Below are positions 18,526 to 28,200 of a stretch of 64,000 nucleotides of DNA, in pieces (within the stretch, counting starts at the first letter, position 1; every line of letters begins with the position of its first letter). Source of the stretch: Elusimicrobia bacterium RIFOXYA2_FULL_47_53 (GTDB lineage Bacteria; Elusimicrobiota; Endomicrobiia; Endomicrobiales; XYA2-FULL-47-53); NCBI GenBank assembly GCA_001800315.1, contig MGVE01000008.1, forward strand, positions 254,977 to 318,976. The letters run 5' to 3'. The translations under genes and the position numbers were made by a program. The notes under the pieces were generated by a model, which was not told the DNA's origin, did not search any database, and worked only from the letters and a program-made list of their open reading frames with translations.

Positions 18526-18580
18526 CCCCCTAATTCCCCGAACTACCCGTTTATCATTAAAAAAAATCTATCAGACTGCC

Positions 18581-18609
18581 TTGTTTTGGGCTCCCGATTT
18601 TTATAGAAT
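18581..18609 (+). promoter_or_regulatory. Candidate sigma-70 promoter for the Lol-like operon
   Basis: TTGTTT (18581-18586), a 17-base spacer and TAGAAT (18604-18609) lie 40 bases before the GTG start of the ATPase gene, after a 120-base gap that follows the PHP gene. The -35 is weak and the -10 matches five of six positions. Confidence 0.4.
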
Positions 18610-18648
18610 TGCTGTGTTAGGTGCCTGACAACTATTGAGGAGAATTCC

Positions 18649-19326
18649 GTGAGTATAATTGAAATTAAAGGATTGAAAAAAGACTACCCGCTTGGCGACA
18701 CGAAAGTGCACGCCCTGCGCGGAGTGGACCTTTCCATCAACGAAGGCGATTTTATGAGCATAATCGGACCTTCCGGCAGCGGCAAAACCACGCTTCTCAA
18801 CATTATAGGATGCATTGACTTCGCCACGGAGGGAAGCGTGATGGTCGGCGGCCACGAAATAACGGCTTTAAATGACCGGCAGATTACGGATATCCGTCTA
18901 AACAAAATCGGTTTCATATTCCAGACCTTTAACCTGATTCCGGTTTTAAACATTATTGAAAATGTGGAGTTTCCTCTGCTGCTTATGAAAAAGCACTCCG
19001 CCTCAGAGGTAAGAAAAAGAGCAGAAAAGCTTATTTCCGAAGTGGGCTTAAGCGAGTTCGCCAGGCACCGCCCCGCCGAGCTTTCCGGAGGCCAAAGGCA
19101 GCGTGTCGCCATAGCGAGGGCTCTTGTCACAAATCCGGATATAGTGCTTGCCGATGAGCCTACCGCGAACCTGGATTCTGTGACTGGCGATCAGATATTG
19201 TCTCTTATGCGGGAAATGAATAAAATTGAGAAAACAACTTTTGTATTTTCAACTCACGACCAGAATGTGTTAAAGTACGCCAACAACATCACCAAAATCA
19301 AAGATGGCCGCTGCGCGACTGAATAA
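18649..19326 (+). CDS. ABC transporter ATP-binding protein (LolD/MacB-like)
   Basis: The product is 225 residues from GTG 18649, with GAGGAG seven bases upstream. It has GPSGSGKTT (Walker A), the Q-loop FIFQTFNLIPVLN, the signature LSGGQRQRVAIARAL, Walker B VLADEPTANLDS and a switch His in FSTHD. The segment around the Q-loop and the length are typical of the LolD/MacB/FtsE branch, which powers mechanotransmission permeases rather than import. The last codons (GRCATE and stop) are the first bases of the 60-bp tandem array that follows, so the 3' end of the gene has been caught up in the repeat. Confidence 0.9.
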   Translation: MSIIEIKGLKKDYPLGDTKVHALRGVDLSINEGDFMSIIGPSGSGKTTLLNIIGCIDFATEGSVMVGGHEITALNDRQITDIRLNKIGFIFQTFNLIPVLNIIENVEFPLLLMKKHSASEVRKRAEKLISEVGLSEFARHRPAELSGGQRQRVAIARALVTNPDIVLADEPTANLDSVTGDQILSLMREMNKIEKTTFVFSTHDQNVLKYANNITKIKDGRCATE

Positions 19327-19568
19327 GGAGCGCGTGATAGCGGCGGACGCGAGTCAGTGAGCGGCCTTCGCTGCGCGACTGAATAAGGAGCGCGAGACAG
19401 CGGCGGACGCGAGTCAGTGAGCGGCCTTCGCTGCGCGACTGAATAACGAGCGCGAGACAGCGGCGGACGCGAGTCAGTGAGCGGCCTTCGCTGCGCGAGG
19501 AATAACGAGCGCGAGACAGCGGCGGACGCGAGTCAGTGAGCGGCCTTCGCTGCGCGACTGAATAAGGA
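19310..19568 (+). repeat. 60-bp tandem repeat array, about 4.3 copies
   Basis: Copies start at 19310, 19370, 19430, 19490 and 19549; the fourth is 59 bases because of a one-base deletion, and the fifth is partial. Copies are nearly identical, differing at AGGAG/ACGAG and GTGATAG/GAGACAG. Copy 1 contains the final codons and stop of the ATPase gene, so the unit appears to have been amplified from the gene's own end. Every copy keeps an in-frame stop. Confidence 0.95.
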
Positions 19569-19581
19569 TATTTAGAATTGT

Positions 19582-19724
19582 GTCAATTGAAAAACCCTAA
19601 AGAATGCCCTGTCATTGCGATCTCCCGCAGGGAGAGAAGCAATCTCGCTTTTTCGTCGGAAACGACGAGATTGCTTCGTCGTTTCACTCCTCGCAAAGAC
19701 GGCCCGAAAGATTTTTCAATTGAC
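19582..19724. mobile_element. MITE-like palindromic element with 13-bp terminal inverted repeats
   Basis: The ends are GTCAATTGAAAAA (19582-19594) and its exact reverse complement (19712-19724). The inside is largely palindromic, with GAAGCAATCTCG and CGAGATTGCTTC arms around a GTCATTGCGA / TCGCAAAGAC core. It is about 143 bases long and carries no protein gene. A half-copy of the same end is seen at 46050-46063, and AGTCAATTGAAAAA/GACTCAAATT pieces occur near 41894. Confidence 0.75.
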
Positions 19725-19816
19725 TCAAATTACAAAACAGGTTTGTCATGCCGGAAATCTGTTGTCCGGCATCCACAACAAAGCCGTTTATGAATGACTT
19801 TTTGAAAAGGTTATAA

Positions 19817-21343
19817 ATGAAACTTATTTTTACAATAGCCTGGAGAAATATATTAAGGCACAGAGGAAAGAGCCTCGTGATAGGGGCTATACTTTTTATC
19901 GGAGCCTTTCTAATGACGCTGGGTAACGGCGTGACCACCGGCATGGATCACGGCATCAAAAAAAATATCGTCAACTCGTTTATGGGCGACATTGTGCTTA
20001 TTTCCGAGAAGCAAAAATCCGATAACATTCTTTTTGATATGATGGGCTCGGCCATTGAGCCTGTAACATCATACCGGATTATCAAAGAGACACTCAAAGA
20101 GCAGGATTTCGTGGACCGCTTTGTCCCGGTGGGGAAAAATCTTGTAATGCTTCTCAAAGAGGACGAGAATCAGCCGGGTTTTACCTATCTTTTAGGGGTT
20201 GATTTCAATGAGTACCAGAAGATGTTTCCTCAAAGGTTTGAAATTATTGAAGGCACCTCGCTTGTCAAAGGCCAAAACGACATATTGATCCCTACCCACG
20301 CGCGCGACGACATTTATATGACGATAAGCACCTGGCTTATCCCCGAGGGCGGGGAGCTGGTAAAGAAAAATCTTTCAAAAGACGCTCTTGACAACATCAA
20401 TAGCATTGAGGTTTCCTCTACCATCGTTCTCATGGGCACGGCTAACAGCGTAAACTCCTCTACCGATATCCGTTTCGGCGTCAAAGGCATATACAAATAC
20501 GCGGCCTTAAACCATTTCTTCGGAAATTTCTGTATTACCGACATAGAGCTTTACAGGGAATGCATGGGTTATTTTTCAACGAAGGAGAACATGGTTGAAG
20601 TGCCAAAGGAAGAAAAGAAACTGCTTTCCCTTGAAAACGAGGATTTAGACAGTCTTTTCGGCGCGGAGGATATCGCGGACAAACCCGGCAAAGCTTCATC
20701 GCGGGAGGATGATGAAACCGCGGCGGTTTCTAAACAACAGGCGATATCAAGCGAATTCGGAACCTATAACCTGGTTTTCATAAAGCTCAAAAGCGGCGTG
20801 CCCTACGATACCGCCATAAAAAAACTTAACGCAGCCCTTCAGGCAAAAGGGGCGGGGGTCAGGGCAGTCACCTGGAACAGGGCATCGGGGCCTGTCGGCA
20901 GCATGGCGATAATAATTAAAAGCGCGCTTTTTGTTTTCGTAACTCTTCTGTTTGTGGTAGCGATAATAATTATCATTAATACGCTTACAATGTCGGCCCT
21001 GGAGAGAACCTCCGAGATAGGCATGATGAGAGCCATTGGAGCCAAAAAATCATTTATCGCGGGCATGTTCTACGGCGAAACGGGCATACTGTCGGCGTTT
21101 TTCGGAGGAGCCGGCATAGTATTCGGCGTAATCGCGGTTAAAATTATCCCTCTGTTTAACATTTCCACCACCAACGATATGCTTCAGATGCTTTACGGAG
21201 GGGATGTATTCCATCCTCTGCTTTTCGCGCCGGACATACTGATAACCGTTTTCCAGCTGGTTTTCGTAACCGTGATAGCCGCGCTCTACCCGGTAAGCGT
21301 GGCGCGGGGCATCACGCCGCTTGACGCTATTTCAAGGGATTAA
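19817..21343 (+). CDS. FtsX/MacB-type ABC permease (LolC/E-like), subunit 1
   Basis: The product is 508 residues. A first hydrophobic helix near residues 15-40 (LVIGAILFIGAFLMTLGNGV), a large periplasmic domain, and three C-terminal helices give the four-helix MacB/LolCE topology. The FtsX motif ERTSEIGMMRAIGA precedes the last helices. An acidic, low-complexity insert (residues about 272-310, with EDLDSLFGAEDIAD and SSREDDETAA) is unusual in the periplasmic domain. It is separated from its ATPase by the tandem array and MITE but lies only one base from the second permease. Confidence 0.88.
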   Translation: MKLIFTIAWRNILRHRGKSLVIGAILFIGAFLMTLGNGVTTGMDHGIKKNIVNSFMGDIVLISEKQKSDNILFDMMGSAIEPVTSYRIIKETLKEQDFVDRFVPVGKNLVMLLKEDENQPGFTYLLGVDFNEYQKMFPQRFEIIEGTSLVKGQNDILIPTHARDDIYMTISTWLIPEGGELVKKNLSKDALDNINSIEVSSTIVLMGTANSVNSSTDIRFGVKGIYKYAALNHFFGNFCITDIELYRECMGYFSTKENMVEVPKEEKKLLSLENEDLDSLFGAEDIADKPGKASSREDDETAAVSKQQAISSEFGTYNLVFIKLKSGVPYDTAIKKLNAALQAKGAGVRAVTWNRASGPVGSMAIIIKSALFVFVTLLFVVAIIIIINTLTMSALERTSEIGMMRAIGAKKSFIAGMFYGETGILSAFFGGAGIVFGVIAVKIIPLFNISTTNDMLQMLYGGDVFHPLLFAPDILITVFQLVFVTVIAALYPVSVARGITPLDAISRD

Positions 21344-21344
21344 C

Positions 21345-23099
21345 ATGAAACTGCTCATAACACTAAGCCTAAGAAACCTTTTCAGGCAGAAACGCAGAAA
21401 TATTCTCCTGGGCATTGCCATAGCCCTCGGGGTTACTATACTTGTGCTGGCTAATTCTTTTTCGCAGGGCATATCCGACATAATGTTCAATAAGATAATG
21501 CGCTGGGTGACGGGCCAGGTCACGGTGCGCTTCAACGAAAAAGGACGAATGAACAGGGAGATTTTCAGGGACAAGGAACGCGTAATGGCACTGATTAAAA
21601 ATACTCCGGGGGTACTTGAAGCGGACGAGGGAGCCGGGATGTTCTGCCGGGCCATAGGCAACGGCAAATCCGATAACATAATAATCGTAGGGGTGAACAC
21701 CTCGCTGGAAATCACCGAGGAAACAAAGAAAGAGCTGGAAGATTCGTTCAGGCTGATAGAAGGCGGATGGAAAGATTTAGAAAATCCGGCCATAAACAAC
21801 CCCGTTATTGTATCCGAGGAAAAAGCCCGTTTTCTGAATGTAAAAAAGGGCGATGTCATAAGGGTAAGGTTCCGCAATATGTTCGGCCAGGACCAGGCCG
21901 CGAGGCTTACGGTCAGCGGCATAATGAAAAATGACAATATATTCATGCAGCCGGTTGTTTTTCTGGAGCTTCGCAACGCCAAGCTCATTTTCGGGTATAA
22001 GCCCTATGAAACCGCGAGCCTGACCCTTAAAGTAAAAGACGCCGTAAAAAATTCAGCGGCCATAGCCGACAGTATTCATGCAAAACTCAAGCCCGGCGTA
22101 GCGGTAATTCACGCCCTCACGGCAAGAGGGGATAAATCTTCAGTAGCTGATGTTTTAGGATACAGGAGCGACGAAGAATCCAAAAAGAAGCTCTCCGCGC
22201 TCCTGAAAATTAAATCCGGTTCCGTTGAAGCCGCGTTGAAAAAAGACGGCGTGGTTATTTTTAACACACTTGCCGGAGCGCTTAAGGTAAAAGCCGGCGA
22301 TGAGATAAAAATAGGCTTTGCGCGTAAGTTTGAGGAAACACCCGCGGAAAAATATTTAAAAGTAAGCGCTGTCGCCGCTGACAACCCGGAACTTAAGGGC
22401 AATGTAATACTTGTCAATGACGAGAAGTTTTACGACATCTATTACGAAAACCTCCCTAAACCGGCCCCGGAAGCCTTTATACCGGACAAGGACGGCTCCT
22501 GGGCGGGGCTTGTATCTCCCGAGTGGATTCTGCTGGAGCGGACCGCAAACACCGAGGAAGCCAAGAAAAAATATATCGCTCTTGGAAAAAAGAAATGGAA
22601 GGGCACTACCATAGATGTATCAACAATGTATGAAACCGCGAGCGACATAATGAAGCTTGAAGGTGTGCTCAAATTAATAACTCTTTCCGCCGTAATGGTG
22701 CTTTTTTTCATTATACTGCTGGGCGTGGTCAATACCCTGCGCATGACTATCCGGGAACGCACCAGAGAAATAGGAACCATCCGGGCCATAGGCATGCAAA
22801 AAAATGATGTCAGGCATATTTTCATTCTTGAGACTTTCTTTCTCACGCTTTTCGCCTCAATAGCCGGAATAGCAGCCGCCTATATTTCCATGTGGCTTCT
22901 ATCACAGATTACTTTTAAAATGTCGGACAACCCCATGGGCATGCTGCTTGTAAACGGCCATCTGTATTTCCTGCCCACATTTACCGGCATCGCTGGTAAT
23001 GTCGCTTTGATTATCCTGATAGCAGTTGTCACGGCGTATTTCCCGTCAAGGCGCGCCGCGAACCTTTCGCCCGCCAAAGCCCTGGGTCATTTTGAATAA
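21345..23099 (+). CDS. FtsX/MacB-type ABC permease (LolC/E-like), subunit 2
   Basis: The product is 584 residues from ATG 21345, one base after the first permease's stop; the frame opening at 21321 would overlap. It has an N-terminal helix (ILLGIAIALGVTILVLANSF), a large periplasmic domain and the FtsX motif ERTREIGTIRAIGMQ before the C-terminal helices. Two different permeases with one ATPase fit a heteromeric LolCDE-like complex that extracts lipoprotein or lipid from the inner membrane. Confidence 0.88.
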   Translation: MKLLITLSLRNLFRQKRRNILLGIAIALGVTILVLANSFSQGISDIMFNKIMRWVTGQVTVRFNEKGRMNREIFRDKERVMALIKNTPGVLEADEGAGMFCRAIGNGKSDNIIIVGVNTSLEITEETKKELEDSFRLIEGGWKDLENPAINNPVIVSEEKARFLNVKKGDVIRVRFRNMFGQDQAARLTVSGIMKNDNIFMQPVVFLELRNAKLIFGYKPYETASLTLKVKDAVKNSAAIADSIHAKLKPGVAVIHALTARGDKSSVADVLGYRSDEESKKKLSALLKIKSGSVEAALKKDGVVIFNTLAGALKVKAGDEIKIGFARKFEETPAEKYLKVSAVAADNPELKGNVILVNDEKFYDIYYENLPKPAPEAFIPDKDGSWAGLVSPEWILLERTANTEEAKKKYIALGKKKWKGTTIDVSTMYETASDIMKLEGVLKLITLSAVMVLFFIILLGVVNTLRMTIRERTREIGTIRAIGMQKNDVRHIFILETFFLTLFASIAGIAAAYISMWLLSQITFKMSDNPMGMLLVNGHLYFLPTFTGIAGNVALIILIAVVTAYFPSRRAANLSPAKALGHFE

Positions 23100-23123
23100 T
23101 AACTTTTTTTAAGGAGAATGTGC

Positions 23124-23888
23124 TTGAACAAACTAATTACTGCAGCGCTGATAAATATATTGTTTGCCTCCGCTCTTTTCGCTGAGAGCAGGATTGCCCC
23201 GATCCTTAACTCCATTGACGAGATATACAAAATTAAAACCGACGCCAGGGCCGATGTCATGCTTACCCAGCAGAAACCCGAGCAGGGCACGAAAGTCATT
23301 AAAATGATATATTACAGGAGGGATTCAGACGACTCTTTCCTTATCGTGATGTCGGAACCCGAAAACGAAAAGGGCAACGGTTATCTCAGGGTGGGCGACA
23401 ATTTCTGGATGTACAGGAAAAACACCAGGACATTTCAGCACATAAACAGGGATGAAAATATAGGCGGTTCGGACGCGCGAAGCGACGATTTTGAGACCAG
23501 AAAACTAAGCGAGCTTTACGGCCCCGCGCTCGGGCCTGACGGCAAAGAAATATTCTCGCAGGAAATGCTCGGGCAGGTGCCGGTAAATAGATTTGAAGTC
23601 AAAGCTTTGGTTAACGATGTGGATTACCCCAAGAAAATATACTGGGCCAGAAGGGACAACAACCTCATTTTAAAGGAAGAATCCTACTCTCTTTCCGGAA
23701 CGCTTATGCAAACCGCGTATTTCCTTAAGTATTCTATTATTGACGGCAGATACCTTGCGGTTAAACACCTGTATATAGATGAATTTGAGAAAGGCAACAA
23801 GACCGTGGTTGATATTTCAAATGTGTCAACGGCCAAACTTGAGAACAGCATATTTACTAAAGCCTACCTGGAGAATCTGAGCAAATGA
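23124..23888 (+). CDS. LolA-like outer-membrane lipoprotein-sorting protein
   Basis: The product is about 254 residues. ATG 23118 lies only one base from AAGGAG (23111-23116), so TTG 23124 with seven-base spacing is preferred. A signal peptide ends at about ASALFAES. The mature part matches the LolA-like family typified by Treponema TP0789: repeated strands with MIYYRRDSDDSFLIVMSEP, GNGYLRVGDNFWMY and EIFSQEMLGQVPV. It would carry the cargo released by the ABC complex across the periplasm. It is placed between the permeases and the outer-membrane barrel and overlaps the barrel gene by four bases. Confidence 0.8.
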   Translation: MNKLITAALINILFASALFAESRIAPILNSIDEIYKIKTDARADVMLTQQKPEQGTKVIKMIYYRRDSDDSFLIVMSEPENEKGNGYLRVGDNFWMYRKNTRTFQHINRDENIGGSDARSDDFETRKLSELYGPALGPDGKEIFSQEMLGQVPVNRFEVKALVNDVDYPKKIYWARRDNNLILKEESYSLSGTLMQTAYFLKYSIIDGRYLAVKHLYIDEFEKGNKTVVDISNVSTAKLENSIFTKAYLENLSK

Positions 23889-25198
23889 AGAAACTTATAG
23901 CCGCGCTGCTGCTGTGCCTGGCCTGTTCTTTTGCGCCCAATACGCTTCCGGCCGAGGAAGGCATTGACGAAAGCGAACTGTTTTCAAGCCCGGAAATGAT
24001 ATCGGCCCCGGCCTCCGCGGTTTACGAAGAAGATAAAAAGACTATCGGTTTTTCGGGCGAGATTACAAGCGCCCTTGCCGGAGTAGTTTCAAGCACCTCA
24101 AACGCCAACTCCCTTTACTCCTACACCGTCGCGAATATATTCCTTGATATCCGCATGAAACAGGGCCTTAAGGCCTTTGCCAACCTGGAAACCACCTACT
24201 TTTCCAATACCAAAAATACGGAAGTGGCGCTCCGCGAACTATTTTTTGATTTTAACTTTAACCGTAAAATATATTTGAGGACCGGAAAACAGGTGCTCCA
24301 ATGGGGGAGATGTTACCTGTGGAACCCTACCGACCTGATTAATATTGAGAAAAAAACCTTTATCAGAAAAATTGGATACCGCGAAGGCGCCTACGGCATG
24401 AAAATGCATATGCCCTTCGGCACAAAATACAATATCTACGGATTTTTGGATACCGGCAATACCTCAGCCGCCGAGGATGCCGGCGGCGCGCTTAAATACG
24501 AATTTTTGCTCGGCAATACCGAGATGGCCTTTTCGGGATGGGGCAAGAATAATTACAACCCTGTTTTCGGTTATGATTTTTCAAGCCGCCTGGCCGGTAT
24601 AGACATAGCCGGAGAACTCAGCGTATCCCGGAAAGACAATGTGAGGAAAATGGTGGAAAACCAGGGCCTGCTGGACATAAAGACGGGCACCGAGGAATGG
24701 TCTAAGAAGGCAAGCGTGGATTTCTCAAAAAGTTTCAGGCTTGGTGAGTTTAACGACAGATTCTCGGTTACAAGCGAATTTTTCTACAATCAGGCGGGTT
24801 ACGAGGGGGATATATTCAGCGACAAGGCTTCCTACGCCTTCGCCTCTCCCGTCCTGACGCTTGACGCGGCGGGTATGCCGGCATTAAAAACAACGGGCAC
24901 GAAAAGCGAGTTTATTACCTTTAACAGTCTCTACGAAATTCACAACTTCTCCAGGTATTACGGTGCTGTCTTTACCACTATTTCCAGGTTTGTTATAACC
25001 GATATGACGCTTAATATCAATTATATAAGAAACCTGTGCGATTCTTCGGGCATTATCTCAAGCGGCGTCACCTACAAAAACTTAAACGATTTCTCCGCCG
25101 GCCTGCTTATCAGCGCCAATACAGGCCCCGGCAACAGCGAATATACCCATACGGACGAGAAATTCGGCCTGCAGCTTACTCTTGGAATTGCCTTTTAG
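23885..25198 (+). CDS. Outer-membrane beta-barrel protein (DUF1302/porin-like)
   Basis: The product is 437 residues with signal peptide KKLIAALLLCLACSFA. The central motif LRTGKQVLQWGRCYLWNPTD is characteristic of DUF1302/DUF5723-type barrels often encoded beside LolA-like proteins and transporters. The protein ends in LTLGIAF, a C-terminal Phe typical of BAM substrates. Overlap with the LolA-like gene and co-orientation with both permeases suggest it is the outer-membrane partner of this export system. Confidence 0.75.
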   Translation: MKKLIAALLLCLACSFAPNTLPAEEGIDESELFSSPEMISAPASAVYEEDKKTIGFSGEITSALAGVVSSTSNANSLYSYTVANIFLDIRMKQGLKAFANLETTYFSNTKNTEVALRELFFDFNFNRKIYLRTGKQVLQWGRCYLWNPTDLINIEKKTFIRKIGYREGAYGMKMHMPFGTKYNIYGFLDTGNTSAAEDAGGALKYEFLLGNTEMAFSGWGKNNYNPVFGYDFSSRLAGIDIAGELSVSRKDNVRKMVENQGLLDIKTGTEEWSKKASVDFSKSFRLGEFNDRFSVTSEFFYNQAGYEGDIFSDKASYAFASPVLTLDAAGMPALKTTGTKSEFITFNSLYEIHNFSRYYGAVFTTISRFVITDMTLNINYIRNLCDSSGIISSGVTYKNLNDFSAGLLISANTGPGNSEYTHTDEKFGLQLTLGIAF

Positions 25199-25203
25199 AA
25201 ACA

Positions 25204-25232
25204 TTGACACCGGGAATTTATTGTTTCACAAT
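25204..25232 (+). promoter_or_regulatory. Candidate sigma-70 promoter upstream of the IPT/TIG gene
   Basis: TTGACA (25204-25209), a 17-base spacer and CACAAT (25227-25232) lie 44 bases before the ATG at 25276. The -35 is perfect; the -10 matches four of six bases. GGGGAG is the ribosome-binding site at 25264. Confidence 0.4.
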
Positions 25233-25275
25233 GTATGCCTCACCACAAATACACATTGAATAATGGGGAGTATCT

Positions 25276-28200
25276 ATGAACTGTTCTTTTTTGACCAAAT
25301 TTTTGAAAAGATCGGCCCTTCTCTCAGTATCTTACCTTTTATTTTCTTCGGCAGTCTACGCTTTTACAGCAGATTCCATTACACCATCCAACGGCTATAA
25401 CAGCGGCCCGGTAAATATAACAAACCTCGCGGGAAGCGGCTTTCTTGAAGGCTCAACGGTCACTTTAACCATGGCCGGGAAAAACAACATAAATGCCACG
25501 GCGGTTGTGGTTGCGCCCACGCAGATAACCTGTACTTTTGATTTGACAGGAGCCGCAACCGGCTTGTGGAATGTGGTAGTTACAAGCGAAATTGCCACCG
25601 CTACAATAACAAACGGTTTTTATGTTGAGTTTACATCTCCTACTGTGACCAATAGCGTACCAAACGCCGGAAATCAAGGCGATTCCTTGTCAATAGTGAT
25701 TAACGGAACTGCTTTCAGGGATGGCTCCGCTGTGGCTTTCTCAGGCACGGGGATATCTGCATCCACCGCTTCTGTAAGCGCCACACAGATAGGCGCTGAC
25801 ATTGTTATATCCAGTATTGCCGCTATAGGCTCAAGAAATATAACCGTAACAAACGAGGACGGTAAAACAGTTACTCTAAACAGCGCTTTCACCGTGGGGT
25901 ACTCTTCGCCCATAGTTGGCGCCATAACGCCGTCTGCGGCCAATCAGGGTGACTCTATTGCTGTCACTATTACAGGATCCAAATTCACTAACGGTTCATC
26001 GGTGTCTTTCTCGGGCACCGGCGTTTCGGCCACGACCACCACTATTAACGCCAATTCTATTACCGCCAATGTCACAGTAACGGCGGGCGCCACTATTGGC
26101 ACAAGGGACCTTACCGTCACCACCGCGGACGGTAAAATAAACACTTTAGGCTCGGCTTTCACTATAGGCTATTCATCGCCGACACTCACAAACGCCGTGC
26201 CAAACTCGGCAAACCAGGGCGAATCGGTATCCATTGTCCTTAACGGCACTAACTTCCGCGACGAAGCCCTTGTTACTTTCTCGGGCACAGGGATAACCGC
26301 ATCCACCACATCGCTAAGCGCCACTCAAATCGGCGTTGACCTTGTCATATCTCCTACAGCCGCGACAGGCGCGCGCAACATAACGGTCACCAACAATGAC
26401 GGCAAATATGTGACCCTTAACTCCGGGTTTACTATTGAAGGAAGCTCTCCGGTTATTACAGAAATTATGCCCGCCAATGCCAACCAGGCGGAGGAAATTG
26501 AAGTCACCATTTCCGGTGCTTTCTTTGTTCCCGGCACTGCCGTATCGTTATCGGGCGACACCGACATCATAGTTACAACCACGGCGGTATCCGATTTCTC
26601 AATTACGGCAACCTTGACTGTTTCATCTGCAGCAGCAATAGGCTTGCGTAACCTGATTGTAACAAATCCTGACGGTAAATATAAATCGCTTGCGGATGCA
26701 TTTACAGTTAATTACGCGTCACCAACTATTTTAAGCGTCCTGCCGCTGTCCGCCAATCAGGGTGACTCCATCGCAGCCACAATTTCCGGATTTCGTTTCA
26801 CAAACGGCTCTGCCGTTTCGTTGTCCGGTACTGGTGTGACGGCTTCAACCACATCCATAACAGACAACACCATTACCGCAAATCTCACAGTCACCGCGGA
26901 TGCCGCAGTTGGCGCAAGAGACCTGACTGTCACTACCTCTGACGGAAAAACACACACGCTTGGCTCGTGCTTTTCCATAGGTTATTCATCGCCGACGCTC
27001 ACCAATGCCGTGCCAAGCTCGGCCACTCAGGGCGATTCTGTGTCCATTGTTCTTAACGGCACTAACTTCCGTTCAGGCGCGGCCGTCTCTTTCTCGGGTA
27101 CTGGGATAAGCGCTTCCACCACCTCGCTGAGCGCCACCCAGCTGGGCGTTGACATCGTCATTTCATCTGTGGCCCCTGCAGGCGCGAGAAACATAACCAT
27201 TACTCACAACGACGGAAAATATGTAACTCTTAATTCAGGGTTTACCGTTGAGAACAGTTCACCGGTGGTCACTGGGATTGCGCCGGCATACGGCAACCAG
27301 GCAGATGTCATCAGCGTAACCGTTTCAGGATCTAACTTTAATGCCGGAGCGTCAGTTTCGCTTTCAGGCACTGACATTACGGCCTCAACAACCGCCATAA
27401 CCTCAAACTCAATAACCGCGACCGTGACTATTTCTTCCATAGCCGCGACGGGCACGCGCAACCTTACTGTAACCAATCCTGGCGGCAAATATGCTTCGCT
27501 TGCAAGCGCTTTTACAATAGGCTTGGCTTCGCCGGTTGTTTCAGGTGTTGCGCCGACTGAGGCAAATCAGGGCGACACTGTCTCAGTTACGATAAGCGGC
27601 TCAAAATTCACTAACGGCTCGTCAGTTGCTTTCTCGGGCACCGGTGTTTCGGCTACAACCACCACCATTAACGCCAACCAGATCGTTGCCGATGTCACGG
27701 TTGCCGCCGGCGCCGCCATTGGCGCAAGAAACCTTACCGTCACCACCTCTGACGGTAAAATCGGCACGCTCGCGGCTGCTTTTACTGTGGCCGACAGCTC
27801 TCCGACAGTTTCTTCCATCAGCCCGTCCTCCGGCAACCAGTCAGACGCTATCAGCGTAACTATTTCGGGTTCAAACCTGACAAACCTGGCTTCCGTATCT
27901 CTGGGAGCGGGAATAACCATAACAACAACCTCGGTAAGCTCAACTCAGCTCAGCGCGAACCTTCTAATCGCGGCGGGCGCTTCATTGGGCCAGAGGAACC
28001 TTACGGTAACGAAAATTGACGGAAAATATAACACGCTTTCCAACTGCTTTACAGTAGGTTACGCCTCGCCGACGTTTACAAATGCTTCGCCTAACTACGC
28101 GAATCAGGGCGATACCCTGACCGTTACGCTTAACGGGACAAATTTCCGCGACGGCGCGGCCGTGACGATAAGCGGAAGCGGCATAACAATAGCCACAACA

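Noticed and set aside
19310-19568. CRISPR-like array
   Set aside because: The 60-bp units are directly adjacent without unique spacers, and no cas genes are near.
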